NCBI GenBank assembly: GCA_032718565.1
Contig: JAVGVS010000007.1
Coordinates: 4,721,759-4,785,758, forward strand
DNA: 64,000 nucleotides
Reading direction: 5' to 3'
DNA from: Distichodus sexfasciatus
Lineage: Eukaryota > Chordata > Actinopteri > Characiformes > Distichodontidae
A model generated the notes under the pieces. The model was not told the origin of the DNA, did no database searches, and saw nothing but the letters and a program-made list of their open reading frames with translations. Position 1 is the stretch's first letter; each line of letters opens with the position of its first letter. The position numbers and the translations under genes were made by a program. Shown in pieces: positions 12,201-20,345 of the stretch.

Positions 12201-12803
12201 AAAGAAGCCCGCAAGAAGAAGAAGAACAAACAGGGCCGGGAGGAAGGGACAGACGAGCTTGCAGGTCAACGTCAAATACAGACAATATTGTCAGATAGCA
12301 CAATGCAATGCAAAACACCCTTTTATTTACAACAGGCAAAGGTGTAACTGATAGTAAGCTAACTGAACAATAGAAAAACACGAGGGCAGGACTGACAGAA
12401 ATGACTGACATACCACATGAGACAGACACAAGGCAGGACAGGGGTGCCCTCCAGTGACCAGGTGAGGAAAGGTCTGAGGGAGCTGTGTCCTGTAATATTT
12501 GGCAATAGTTTGTCTTCTATCCTGTAATTAGTATTTTTTCTACATTTCAACATCCCCCGTTATATAGAAAAACTTATATAAACAGTATTTCCAACCAGCT
12601 TCACTTCTTTTCTCTTTTCTCTACATAAACTTTTTCCAGGATGCAAAATGAAGCCGTGGTCTGGGTGGACAGACTGTTCCAAGTTGTGCGGTGGGGGAAT
12701 CCAGGAGAGGCTCATGACAGCCAAGAAGAGATTCAAGGGCTCACAGTTGACCAGCTGCAAGGACAGGAAAGAAATTCGGGCCTGTAACGTCCATCCCTGC
12801 TAG
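142..12803 (+). CDS. spon1: F-spondin (spondin 1), 3' part, seven exons
   Basis: Secreted extracellular-matrix glycoprotein that guides and attaches axons at the floor plate and binds ApoER2/APP (family knowledge). Joined exons: 142-217, 948-1130, 6489-6659, 7401-7568, 8879-9043, 12004-12264, 12640-12803. All internal junctions are GT-AG and phase 1, and every TSR exon is a multiple of three, as expected for shuffled domain exons. The predicted protein has a short acidic linker (starting GEQCNIVPDN) followed by six thrombospondin type 1 repeats, each with a WxxW motif and paired cysteines, and ends in VHPC, the expected F-spondin C-terminus. The reeler and spondin-N domains are outside the window. 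Between TSR5 and TSR6 is a lysine/arginine-rich stretch. The sequence matches remembered vertebrate F-spondin almost continuously. Which teleost duplicate (spon1a or spon1b) cannot be decided here. Confidence 0.96.
572..750 (+). repeat. Imperfect direct duplication in spon1 intron
   Basis: Copy 1 is at about 572-634 and copy 2 at about 688-750. Both run TAAAAA...CCAGAAGT...GTAGTGTGC/ACAGTGTGC...CTCTGGT/ATCTGGT...AACTAC. The offset is 115 bp. Only the second copy carries a good CTCF-type core. Confidence 0.6.
728..741 (-). promoter_or_regulatory. Putative CTCF core motif
   Basis: Read on the minus strand the 14 nt are CCACCAGATGGCAC, a full match to the degenerate CTCF core CCASYAGRKGGCRS. 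This is a motif match only; occupancy is unknown. Confidence 0.45.
948..1130 (+). CDS. spon1: spon1 exon: thrombospondin repeat 1
   Basis: Acceptor ...CTTCAG ends at 947; donor GTCAGC begins at 1131. The 183 nt encode DDTPETCIYSNWSPWSACSS and the rest of TSR1, ending MGPGCSDE. It contains the WSPW C-mannosylation-type motif. The spacing at the usual CxxTCG O-fucose site is altered here (CSSATCE), as also remembered for F-spondin TSR1 of other vertebrates. Confidence 0.96.
1600..1950 (-). ncRNA. Candidate terminal exon of an antisense transcript
   Basis: On the minus strand a strong acceptor (TTGTGTTTCCTGCAG, ending opposite 1951) precedes about 350 nt with no long frame and a possible AATAAA opposite 1605-1600. 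Paired with the donor at about 3036 it would make a spliced RNA antisense to spon1. The only early ATG gives a 16-codon frame. Speculative; an A-rich run next to the signal may simply be genomic. Confidence 0.2.
3037..3160 (-). promoter_or_regulatory. Candidate antisense CpG promoter and first exon
   Basis: This is an isolated GC/CpG-richer patch in an AT-rich intron. On the minus strand it reads an NRF1-like palindrome (TGCGCATGCGT on + at 3142-3152, one base off consensus), a GC box (GGGGCGGG, opposite 3110-3117), then about 75 nt ending CAGTCGTCAG followed by GTAAGTG, a near-perfect splice donor at about 3036. This arrangement is what a first exon of a minus-strand transcript would look like. 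No coding sequence is evident. Confidence 0.35.
3564..4531. mobile_element. Non-autonomous TTAA-flanked DNA transposon (968 bp)
   Basis: Flanked by TTAA on both sides (3560-3563 and 4532-4535). Terminal inverted repeats are 19 nt with two mismatches: AGACCCAGTAAGGTGAAAA at 3564-3582 and its complement at 4513-4531. TTAA duplication is the hallmark of piggyBac-type (and some Kolobok) elements. No transposase frame is present, so this is a MITE-like derivative. It also contains a 58-bp-arm hairpin. Confidence 0.7.
3778..4001. repeat. Long inverted repeat, 58-bp arms
   Basis: The arm at 3778-3835 and the arm at 3944-4001 are reverse complements with only about three mismatches, separated by 108 bp. 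The RNA or single-stranded DNA would form a strong stem. It sits inside the TTAA-flanked element and may be a second, younger element nested in it. Confidence 0.85.
6489..6659 (+). CDS. spon1: spon1 exon: thrombospondin repeat 2
   Basis: Acceptor CTCTAG ends at 6488; donor GTGAGT begins at 6660. The 171 nt encode SSTCMMSEWITWSPCSVSCG and the rest of the repeat, ending CTVNEDC. It has a WITW motif and a CSVSCG O-fucosylation-type site. The phase 1 ends fit both neighbours. Confidence 0.96.
6660..7400 (+). other. spon1 intron TSR2-TSR3
   Basis: 741 bp, AT-rich. No gene, RNA or clear repeat seen. Confidence 0.6.
7401..7568 (+). CDS. spon1: spon1 exon: thrombospondin repeat 3
   Basis: Acceptor CCTGCAG ends at 7400; donor GTAAGT begins at 7569. 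The 168 nt encode SPSSCLVTEWGEWDVCSATC and the rest of the repeat, ending CMMPEC. It has WGEW and CSATCG motifs. Confidence 0.96.
7690..8290. repeat. Cluster of interspersed repeat fragments in spon1 intron TSR3-TSR4
   Basis: 7690-7752 is a minus-orientation head fragment of the DANA/Mermaid-like SINE (GTGAGGCAGCAGCGCTAA...GCCACTGTGCCG). 7900-8060 is a plus-orientation SINE with the common fish tail CACTTTGGATAACAGTCTGC followed by TAAATGC. 8170-8290 contains CTTCCTGATGTAACTCTCCC and a TCTGGGC-type box known from a widespread fish repeat. All are degraded. 8291-8878 holds nothing else recognised apart from a CTCF-like motif. Confidence 0.55.
8443..8456 (-). promoter_or_regulatory. CTCF-like motif, one mismatch
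   Basis: The minus strand reads CCAGTAGGGGGAGT, one base off the CCASYAGRKGGCRS core. Weak on its own. Confidence 0.25.
8879..9043 (+). CDS. spon1: spon1 exon: thrombospondin repeat 4
   Basis: Acceptor TTTGACAG ends at 8878; donor GTGAGT begins at 9044. The 165 nt encode HTIPCLLSPWSDWSDCSVTC and the rest of the repeat, ending CMLPEC. It has WSDW and a canonical CSVTCG site. Confidence 0.96.
9046..9390. repeat. CA-flanked interspersed repeat
   Basis: It begins just after the TSR4 donor with a CA run. It has GTAGGGAGGACCTCCA, ACTTCTATTTTACTG and CCTAACCCTAAAC motifs and ends in another CA run near 9346-9390. The same motif order is familiar from a common fish repeat built between CA tracts. 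Degraded. Confidence 0.45.
9391..12003 (+). other. Rest of spon1 intron TSR4-TSR5
   Basis: Apart from the SINE at 10411-10790, this stretch is AT-rich with no gene or RNA recognised. The pyrimidine-rich run ending at 12003 is the TSR5 acceptor tract. Confidence 0.5.
10411..10790 (-). repeat. DANA/Mermaid-like tRNA-derived SINE
   Basis: Minus orientation. Read on + it starts with ATTGATTGATTG...ATTCATTATCC, continues through GGGAGGAAACCAGAGCACCC and GGGAGAGCATGCAAACTCCA, and ends with GTGAGGCGGCACCGCTAACC next to CACTGTGCC, the complement of the tRNA-like head. One of four clear members in the window (others at 52345, 54137 and 58995). Confidence 0.75.
12004..12264 (+). CDS. spon1: spon1 exon: thrombospondin repeat 5 plus basic linker
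   Basis: The acceptor after a pyrimidine-rich tract (TTTCTCTAG) ends at 12003; donor GTCAAC begins at 12265. The 261 nt encode PSDCVVTEWSEWSECNKSCG and the rest of TSR5, followed by an unusually basic tail (KKRKEARKKKKNKQGRE). In F-spondin the TSR5-TSR6 region binds matrix and is plasmin-sensitive (family knowledge). The basic run would suit heparan-sulfate binding or protease cleavage (inference). A second possible acceptor at CTTCAG (12004-12009) would shorten the exon by 6 nt in frame. Confidence 0.94.
12265..12639 (+). other. spon1 intron TSR5-TSR6
   Basis: 375 bp; nothing recognised beyond splice signals. Confidence 0.6.
12640..12803 (+). CDS. spon1: spon1 terminal coding exon: thrombospondin repeat 6
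   Basis: Acceptor TTTTTCCAG ends at 12639; stop TAG is at 12801-12803. It encodes GCKMKPWSGWTDCSKLCGGG and the rest, ending CNVHPC. The WSGW motif is present, but the CSKLCG site has Leu in place of the Ser/Thr needed for O-fucose, as in other remembered F-spondins. The C-terminal Cys is followed at once by the stop. Confidence 0.96.
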
Positions 12804-14287
12804 AGTCGTAGGGCTCTACCTGAAGGGACATGATCAGGCTGGACCACAGGATTTACTGTCCATCACTGTTCTTAAGTGGTGCAGGGCACTCCGATAAGGG
12901 TTGGCATGGTGCAACCGTTTGGTAATTTTTATGTTTAGTTTGATGATTTTTTTTACTAGAATATAGTATAGTGACCCAGTTTGTCAGTACAAAAATGGAC
13001 AGGAGCTTAGAATTGCTGTTAAAGTATTATTCAATTTCTATGACATTTATACAGTATCTGAAACTTGCTTGTTGACTTACATACTGTTGATAGGAAATGA
13101 AGTGAGATTTAGAGAATTTTAACTTTACATACACCCAACGACATATAAAATATCAATTGTTTTGAAATTTTGAAATGGGCACAAAACTCATTTCCGACTC
13201 ACTGAACCAAAACACCTGGGGTCTCCCTGAAACATGCATAAAATGCCTATTTGCTTTTGACACCTCTTTGACATGGTATTTCAATCAGATTCTGGATCAA
13301 AATTAAAGCTGCCCCTGGACTGCACTGTACAGCCATTGGGGGTTTAGGTTTCTCCTTCACCTGCGTGAAAGACGTTTTATCCTTTTTCACTTATTCAGTG
13401 CATATTGCAAACTTGTGACAAGCACTCAAATCCCCCTCCCTCTTTTTTTAACATGAGCATACCTCAGATTTAATTTCCTTCCTTACGGTCTTCTAAAGAC
13501 AGGTTCAGGTGGTTGACACCCTTTTCATACAAACAGAGTTTTCTTCACCTCATAAATTGAGGTTGGGAGAAAAGCTCTGACCAACACGTCCCTGTGAAAC
13601 CTTCAGCATTTTCATTTGAGGAACAGAGACATAAACACAGCCATAAATCACGTGAAAGCAAAGTCAAGGCCATGTGTTTTCAGCCACAGCAAGCGGAATA
13701 AAGGCACTGAATGGCAGTGTACTCTAAATGCCAGTACAAATGTGACGGTTCACAAAATTTCTGCTTAGTATATTTTAGAATTAAGCCATCACTTGGACAT
13801 GCAGACTGTTTATGATCATATTTAATCTGGACATTTATCAATTTTGAGTGATTTTAGAGCTCTTCACATAAAAATCATGTTTTTGCAAGACTACTGTAAA
13901 GTTGCCATTTTGTGTGATATTCATAAATAGATTTTTGGATAGTTTGGATATAAGCCAGTTCAGAAGAGTGAAGTAAAAGTGCAAATAAAAGCACAGCTAA
14001 CAGCCATTCCAACATCTTCTAAACCTGAGACAGAAATGTCCTTTTCAAGAAAATAATTTGTTGTGATTTTTACCTGACTGTAATCCATTAGTCACCATTT
14101 TACTGCTCTTCCTCTTTTTTCGTGCATTCCCTTTTTGTCCTTCCAATTATTCCTCAGATTTTTTTGGAAACTGTACTCCAAGATTCTTACCAAAGTGTTG
14201 TGTAGATGTTTTATAGTTGTCGTCCACCACCTTTTCTCCCTCTGACATAAAAATCAATATTTTGGAATATTTCACCTTTACAATAAA
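12804..14287 (+). other. spon1: spon1 3' untranslated region (end approximate)
   Basis: AT-rich, no coding potential. Possible polyadenylation signals AATAAA occur near 13695, 13984 and 14282. The last is followed by a GT-rich stretch and is a reasonable transcript end. Which one is used cannot be told from sequence alone. Confidence 0.5.
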
Positions 14288-14430
14288 AGTGAATGTGACC
14301 AAGTGCCTAATTCATTTTGGATGATCTGTACATAAGACAAGGACAGTCATTACTTGACACTGTTATTATTTAAACCAGATTTTAGTTTGTGATCCTCATG
14401 AAGCGAAGATGGTGTGATGCATGTTGAAGC

Positions 14431-14446
14431 CCACCAGGGGGCAGCA
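14431..14446 (+). promoter_or_regulatory. Putative CTCF site downstream of spon1
   Basis: CCACCAGGGGGCAGCA fits the CTCF consensus core perfectly. It lies about 150 bp after the likely spon1 polyadenylation point, where an insulator between spon1 and syt9 would be plausible. Motif evidence only. Confidence 0.55.
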
Positions 14447-14762
14447 GAAGGGATGCTGAGGAATTCTGAGCACTAAATTCAGATATTAAAGCACTCAAGA
14501 TAAAAAATCTCCTGTTGCAGCTCTCAGCCACAGGGTGGCACTAGTGGATCTTCACACCCAAGCACCTCCCCACCCCAACACCCCCTCCCCAACCCCAATT
14601 CCATCACTGCTTAAGGCCTAAAGATCAAAAGATAAGCCTTTATAGGAGGTGGGGGGGAGGAGCGTGAAAGACCTACCGAAAATATAGAGGTTGTAGGAAT
14701 TTTACACTTTAACGCAACTCACTATCGACCCTGTGCAGCTTTTCACGGACCCTTTGAATGTG

Positions 14763-14776
14763 GTTGCCATGGTAAC
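14763..14776. promoter_or_regulatory. RFX X-box motif
   Basis: GTTGCCATGGTAAC is a complete two-half-site X-box (RYYNYY-N2-RRNRAC), the binding motif of RFX transcription factors and a motif known to be enriched in vertebrate conserved non-coding elements. Confidence 0.55.
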
Positions 14777-15393
14777 TTACGCCTTGCACTAAGCTCATCC
14801 AGGCTGCGTTCCCTTTTGACAAATTCTGCTGCTTACCCTCATGCCTCGTGGCCTCCATCGTGTGCCGCTGTAGTCGATTCATAAGCAAATTGCACGCCAT
14901 GTGATAAAATGCATTAATGATAAGAGGAATACCATATAATCCACAGCGGAACCAAATGTAAAATTAAGAAGGAAATTAATAAATGAAGTCAAATCTTGTC
15001 TTACACGAGACGTCATGTTACGACATCAAATATTGATGCATTTTGAATGATTCCTTTGGAGTATTCTTTCCAGGCAGGTGTGTCAAAGCTGCTGTTTCAG
15101 CCTTTGATAGAACCTTCTTCCCCATAAGTAATACAGAGTGAAACTATTATGACTGCTGGGGTGTGAAGGAATTCATTTGAATGATGTGCAAATGAAGACA
15201 AGTCAAGAAGCGGCATCTTTATTTGTGTGTTGTGACTAAAATATGACTTCAACACACCCTTCATAAAGCTAATGCTGAAGATGATGCTCCTAATGAGGAT
15301 GGTGGTGGTGGTGGTGATGATGCATACATACGTATGTGTGTAGTGTATGAGTGAATTATTCAGGAGTCACGTGCTGACGTTTGTGGGTTTTCT

Positions 15394-15407
15394 GTCGCTA
15401 TGGTAAC
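15394..15407. promoter_or_regulatory. RFX X-box motif
   Basis: GTCGCTATGGTAAC fits RYYNYY-N2-RRNRAC in both halves. Confidence 0.45.
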
Positions 15408-17789
15408 AAGAGACCCTGTTTCCCCACCCCATTTCCAGCAATGTTTTCCAGCCGAGCATCAGCGGTAATTGTCACAGTGATGCGCTGTTGACATGCGTGT
15501 TAAATGTCCATTGAAATCACTTTGGAGAGCAGAGTGCATGCGTGGGCGAGTCATGCAACAAATAGTGGGCTTGGCTGCTCTCTCTCACTGTCTCTTTCTT
15601 TCTCTCTCTTTATCTCTCACTCCTCCCCCCGCTCCGGGCATCTCCCGTGTAGTGTTTATGACAGCAGGTGTGCGCTCACACTTGATTGCTTCACGTTTCC
15701 AACGGTCAGTCTTGCCTGAATAAAAGGATCTCCTTGTATGTTCTGCTCAAACCACACACTGCTTGTCTCTGACAGGGGTGATATCACACCAACCTCCTCA
15801 TCGAAACTATGTCATGCAGAACCAGAGAAAAGGATTCTCAGGTGTGCTGGCATTTTGAGAATTCTGTTGTTTATTTTGTCTGTCAATTGCTTGGTGAGAC
15901 AGGACCAATTATGAAGGTTTAAGATGGAACTATTCCAAAAAGCTTGAATATTGATGTCTTTATAAAAACAGATGATTAATGCATGGGTGTAAATTCGGAG
16001 CCGGTAATAATCCCTCCAGAAATTAAAACTAGACCTCTGCACCTCTTTAAACAGATGAAGACATCAACTTGTGCTCTTGCCTTAATGGATAAATACAGGA
16101 GGATCTTCTTCAACTGATTTATTTGCACTCATCAGTCACTCTGTTTTTAAACATTGCCTATTCTGACTGACATCTGGCATTGGTTCTCCATCCCACTTCC
16201 ACACTCGTTCCTATACATTACTCCTCACTGTGCTGTTTGTGTCCTTGAGGTTTTTCTTCAAGTCACACAACTCTTGGACATTTCCCCCTAAACCATAATC
16301 AGTACAGAATATTCTATGAATCCTACAGTTTCCCACAGGAGTGCATCCACTACTGCATTCACCATTTAATTTTCCAGTTTATATTCATGATTTATTATCT
16401 GTAAATATCATTAAATCATTGGTAGTATTAAGTTGTAGAGTAAGTGATGATAGTGATGATAAGTGGTGCTTGACTGTAAATGTCTCATATAATTAAAGTG
16501 GGAAATATAGCAATGTGGCAACCTTTAGGGATTACAGATTAGTCTGATTAATCAGTGGCGTGTTACCCATCTATCTTTCTTCCTCTCCCGCTCACTCTCT
16601 ATCGCACACATACAAAATATTATAACAATATCAAAATCCAATAAATATCCAAACATGTCGTAGCAGGTGGTCGGTAATCCTTGCGTCTTATGACGAGAGT
16701 TTATATTTAATCAGGGAATCAGAGTCAGAGCTGAAAATAATCACAGCAAGCTTTTATAGTGTTCATTACCAATCAACCAGTCATTGAAACTGAATCCAAG
16801 CACGTTTCAGGACTTGCTAGAATTGAGTCTTCTCTTACAAACCGAGCTGAAGCCACCACAAAGCTCCTGCCAGTCCATCAAGGAGAAATACCTAAATATC
16901 TGGTTAACTGCCTTCATTTTTCCCAGTGAAGTGAAATAAAAATACAGTTTTTTCATCTTCTAAGACTGAAAATCCCAATTCCAGCAATTGATTACACTAG
17001 GAAGGTAGAAATAGAACAATAAACATTCACTGTGAAAAATAAATATGCATTATGGCCTCACGACCACAGAGGCAAAATATTGCATTATGCATAAAAAACA
17101 GCCATGTATAGAGTTATGGTAGAGGTGCAATTGAAGATGTCTGGGCAATGTTTATGCTATTGGTTTTATGCAAAATTTGGCACTAGATGCTGCATCCCAT
17201 AGATTGGTTCAGACTACAATGAAACTGTCAGGTTATGAGCTGAGTAAGAAGGAAAATGACCCTGATGTCTTTGTAAAGATGTACAAACTTGAGTCAGAGA
17301 AAGTCAATATTCTCACCAGAGCTGAGGAAACAGCAGGGCAGATGGCCATGAGGTGCTCTGGATGTCTCTGATGCAGAAAGGGCAAGATGTGCAAAAATAA
17401 TCCATGGGAATAGTTTCTATTGCGCAAGTTCTGTGAACAAAATTGAAAAAGCTCTGTGCTTTTTGCAGTCAAATGTGCAAAGCAGATTATACAGGCAGTA
17501 AGCAAAACAGAAAAAAATATGACTATATGTTAATAAAGAACTGTGGTCATACATGAATTTACTCTCGAGTCAGTGTCAGAAGAAAAGGGGAGGAGGTGGT
17601 CATTTTTATGGATGTAGTAATGCTGAGTGAAAAACCCGACAGACACAATTCCATTACTGCAGCTTAGCCTGGTGCTGATATGGTGCTGCTCTCTGATTTC
17701 ACGTCAAATCCTGTTTTATTCTGAAAAGCTCCTCGTAATGCTTTATCACTCTGTGAGTTTAGAAGAGCACAGAGTCTTCGGCTAGAGGT

Positions 17790-17797
17790 GTGTGTGA

Positions 17798-17835
<38 letters not shown>
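17790..17835 (+). repeat. GT/GA compound microsatellite
   Basis: A GTGTGTG run passes directly into about 15 GA dinucleotides. Confidence 0.9.
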
Positions 17836-17840
<5 letters not shown>

Positions 17841-18526
17841 AGCTTATGTGTCTACACAAGTTTTCATGCTGTAGGGAGAATTTGCTGGACTCATGAGGAG
17901 GAAATGCTCATTTCTTTCTTTAATAATGCATTTTATTTGAAAAAAGTCATTATATTTTAATTGTGTTAATTTATTTAATGTGTCTGCTGTGAATAATTTA
18001 GCCATGACAATACACAGGTAAATGAATTAAGCTGTGGGTTTATGACTATAAGCACAGCTCCAAACATAATAAGAACATAATAAGAACTCATTTTTATCAT
18101 TTGAATGAGACTCACTTGGCTCTACACTGTGTCATTTTTGGCATCTTCGTATGTTCAAGCTTCTTAAAGTGAAGCTTAACATCATTGACATATGTACAAA
18201 AAATGCACCATGTTATACATGGACATAAGGCTAAGACAATTACTCCAGATGATATGTCAAGGAAGTGTGCATGTTCTACTTAAAACTATGCAAGAAGAAA
18301 TGTGTTTGCCTGGCTTAGTGAGCTGTCCTGTGAGCTGTTCCGATGGGTTTCTTCCCTGGAAGGAAGAGGACGCGGACGAGCCTGACAGCGTGACATGCTT
18401 TATCATTAGATAATGAATGTGAGCTCATGGCAAATGAGCATGGTGAGAGACAGGCACAAGAGACTCGCCCAATAAAGCAATTAAAGCCGCAGAGTCTCGA
18501 TTCCTCAACCCTTCACCGAGCATCAC

Positions 18527-18540
18527 GTTGCCACGGCAAC
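18527..18540. promoter_or_regulatory. RFX X-box motif (perfect palindrome)
   Basis: GTTGCCACGGCAAC has the two ideal half-sites GTTGCC and GGCAAC separated by AC. Confidence 0.6.
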
Positions 18541-18963
18541 GCCTCCCGCCTCCAGGAGGTGCGGATCGTAGTGTTGAGATTGAAGAACCAACCCCTCTCA
18601 TCCCCACCACCTGCACCACCACTACCCAACCCTCCACATCACACTGTCAGATTCCAACATCCAGTGTCAGATTTGAGTGTGAATCATCTGCCATAACCTG
18701 GAAAATCTATATTAGTCACAGACTCATTTAGAAGCAAATAGTAATGTTAATAATAATAAGATTAGGAGCGCTAATAGAGTGGCACTGATGCACGTTGGCA
18801 TCTGAGACCTGAAAGGTATAGTGAAAATCCTGCCACAATGCTGCTGCACACGGTCCTAACGCTCTGCCTAAAAGAAGGCTGAAGAAAGCCAAACCCACTG
18901 GCTCCCTCCTGCAAAGTCTTTGGCCAAACCCTCAAACCTTCTTGCCCTGCACCAGTGGTGTGT

Positions 18964-18977
18964 GTTTCCGTGGCAAC
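18964..18977. promoter_or_regulatory. RFX X-box motif
   Basis: GTTTCCGTGGCAAC fits both half-sites. It lies 437 bp from the preceding X-box. Confidence 0.5.
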
Positions 18978-19140
18978 CGTTTTCCTCGACCCTATGACAA
19001 GAGTTTGCGTTCATGTGTTTTCCACTGCTGAAGTCCCACGCGGCAAAGGAAGAGGATCTTGCTTCGAGCCGGCCCTACACGAGAGAGGTGGGAGAGAGAG
19101 TCAAATACCATCAGCAAAGAAAAGAAATCGGTGGAACAAG

Positions 19141-19535
19141 TTAAGCACAACTTGGAGCATCTCCAACAGGTGGATCTCACACACTTCACAGGATTTGCCC
19201 TGGCAGCCCTCAAAATTTGTACTGTAGATTTATAGACGAGAGCAAACTAATAATCCCAAATCAAGGACAAAACCCTCTACTTAAAAATGCACTATGCTAA
19301 ATTTATAGATATGTGAACACAAATTATGGAGACAATATGTCAAGCTGGATCAGAAGGTAAAACATTCCAGATTAAACATGTATGGCTGGTTGGGAAGAAG
19401 TCCAGAGATCTGTGTTTGCTCATGTGTTTGCTCTCTGGGAGTAGGAGGAGGTTAAGAGAGACTTGGAGCATCTCCAACAGGTAGATATCACACACTTCAC
19501 ATCATTTGCTTTGCCAGCCTTAAAGCCTGTACTAT
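19141..19535 (+). repeat. Imperfect direct duplication, about 85 bp, 311 bp apart
   Basis: Copies at about 19141-19224 and 19452-19535 share TTAAG followed by ACTTGGAGCATCTCCAACAG, then GT(G/A)GAT(C/A)TCACACACTTCACA and a TTTGC...CAGCC tail. Between them is unrecognised sequence. Confidence 0.7.
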
Positions 19536-19649
19536 CATAGATCATCACTATTCGTCAAAGTAGTAAAGACTCAATACTTACTATCCATTCCTGAATTATG
19601 ATCATCGATCAAAAACTTTGTATCTTTTCAGAGCATTTAGCACTATCTT

Positions 19650-20125
19650 CTTGATCACCCGGCACTCCCAAGAAGAGGAAGTCGTACACCAATCAGATAT
19701 AACATTATCGCTGTTGAAGTGAATAACTTTGATTTCAATGGCACAGAGGCACCTGGCAGTGAGTGAGATATATTAAACAGCAAGTGAACATTTTGTGCTT
19801 GTTGTGTTGGAAGCACACAAAATGGTCAAGCATAAGGCTTTGAGCGACTTTGACGAGGGCCAAATTGTGATGGCTGAACAACTGAGTCAGAGCATATCCA
19901 AAACCACAGTTCCTATGGTAGAGTGTCAGTGTACCATGGTCAGGACCTACCAAAAGTGTTCCAAGGAATGAAAACTGGTAAACTGGTAACAGAGTCATGG
20001 AACAGTCATGGAAGGCCCACAGGAGCACAGGTTGATGTTGTTTGATCCAATAGGACATCTTCCATAGCTTAACATGATCAGGTGTCATAACACAGTGCAT
20101 CAAAGTTTGCTGCATGCAGGACCGC
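19650..20125 (+). pseudogene. Degraded Tc1-like transposase (N-terminal part)
   Basis: The + strand reads HKALSDFDEGQIVMAEQLSQ, then SISKT, YQKCSKE and NTVHQSLL fragments, the order seen in fish Tc1-like transposases: a helix-turn-helix DNA-binding head followed by the start of the catalytic part. It is broken by stops and internal deletions, and the DDE catalytic core is missing. The preceding 19650-19820, with ACCAATCAGATATAACATTA, resembles the non-coding 5' region of the same element family. Confidence 0.7.
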
Positions 20126-20223
20126 AAAATTCAGATCAGGATTTGGTTATAATGTTATGGTTGTTTGGTGTACATCAAAATTCCTCTCAGTCCATGCTCC
20201 TCAGTGGCAGAATAAACTTCCCG

Positions 20224-20345
20224 TTTGCAATCAGAACTGCTGAGTCCCTGATGTAAGAAGATGCACATCCTACATCATCTGACGGTCCACCTCTTCAAGC
20301 AGTACCTAGGGGACTAACTACTCTTCATACTTATTTTAGTTTGCT
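20224..20345 (+). mobile_element. LINE 3'-end fragment
   Basis: It contains ATCAGAACTGCTGAGTCCCT and CACCTCTTCAAGCAGTACCT followed by AGGGGACTAACTAC, matching the 3' end of the LINE at 22690-23480 (IRTAESL...HLFxxYL coding end). It abuts the Tc1 remnant. Truncated and frameshifted. Confidence 0.6.

Larger units (their letters stand above)
14288..19140. other. Intergenic region with regulatory-looking motifs
   Basis: No gene found. It contains a CTCF-type site (14431), four RFX X-boxes (14763, 15394, 18527, 18964), a GGTGGTGGTGGTGGTGATGATG microsatellite (about 15299-15322), a CT-rich tract (about 15580-15620) and a GT/GA microsatellite (17790-17835). Several 150-250-bp blocks around the X-boxes are less AT-rich than the rest and could be conserved enhancers. 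Confidence 0.5.

Noticed and set aside
12030..12429. Minus-strand frames of 81-112 codons
   Set aside because: Antisense shadows of the TSR5 exon.
14527..14545. Second CTCF-like sequence (CCACAGGGTGGCACTAG)
   Set aside because: It has one extra G inside the core, so it does not fit the motif without a gap.
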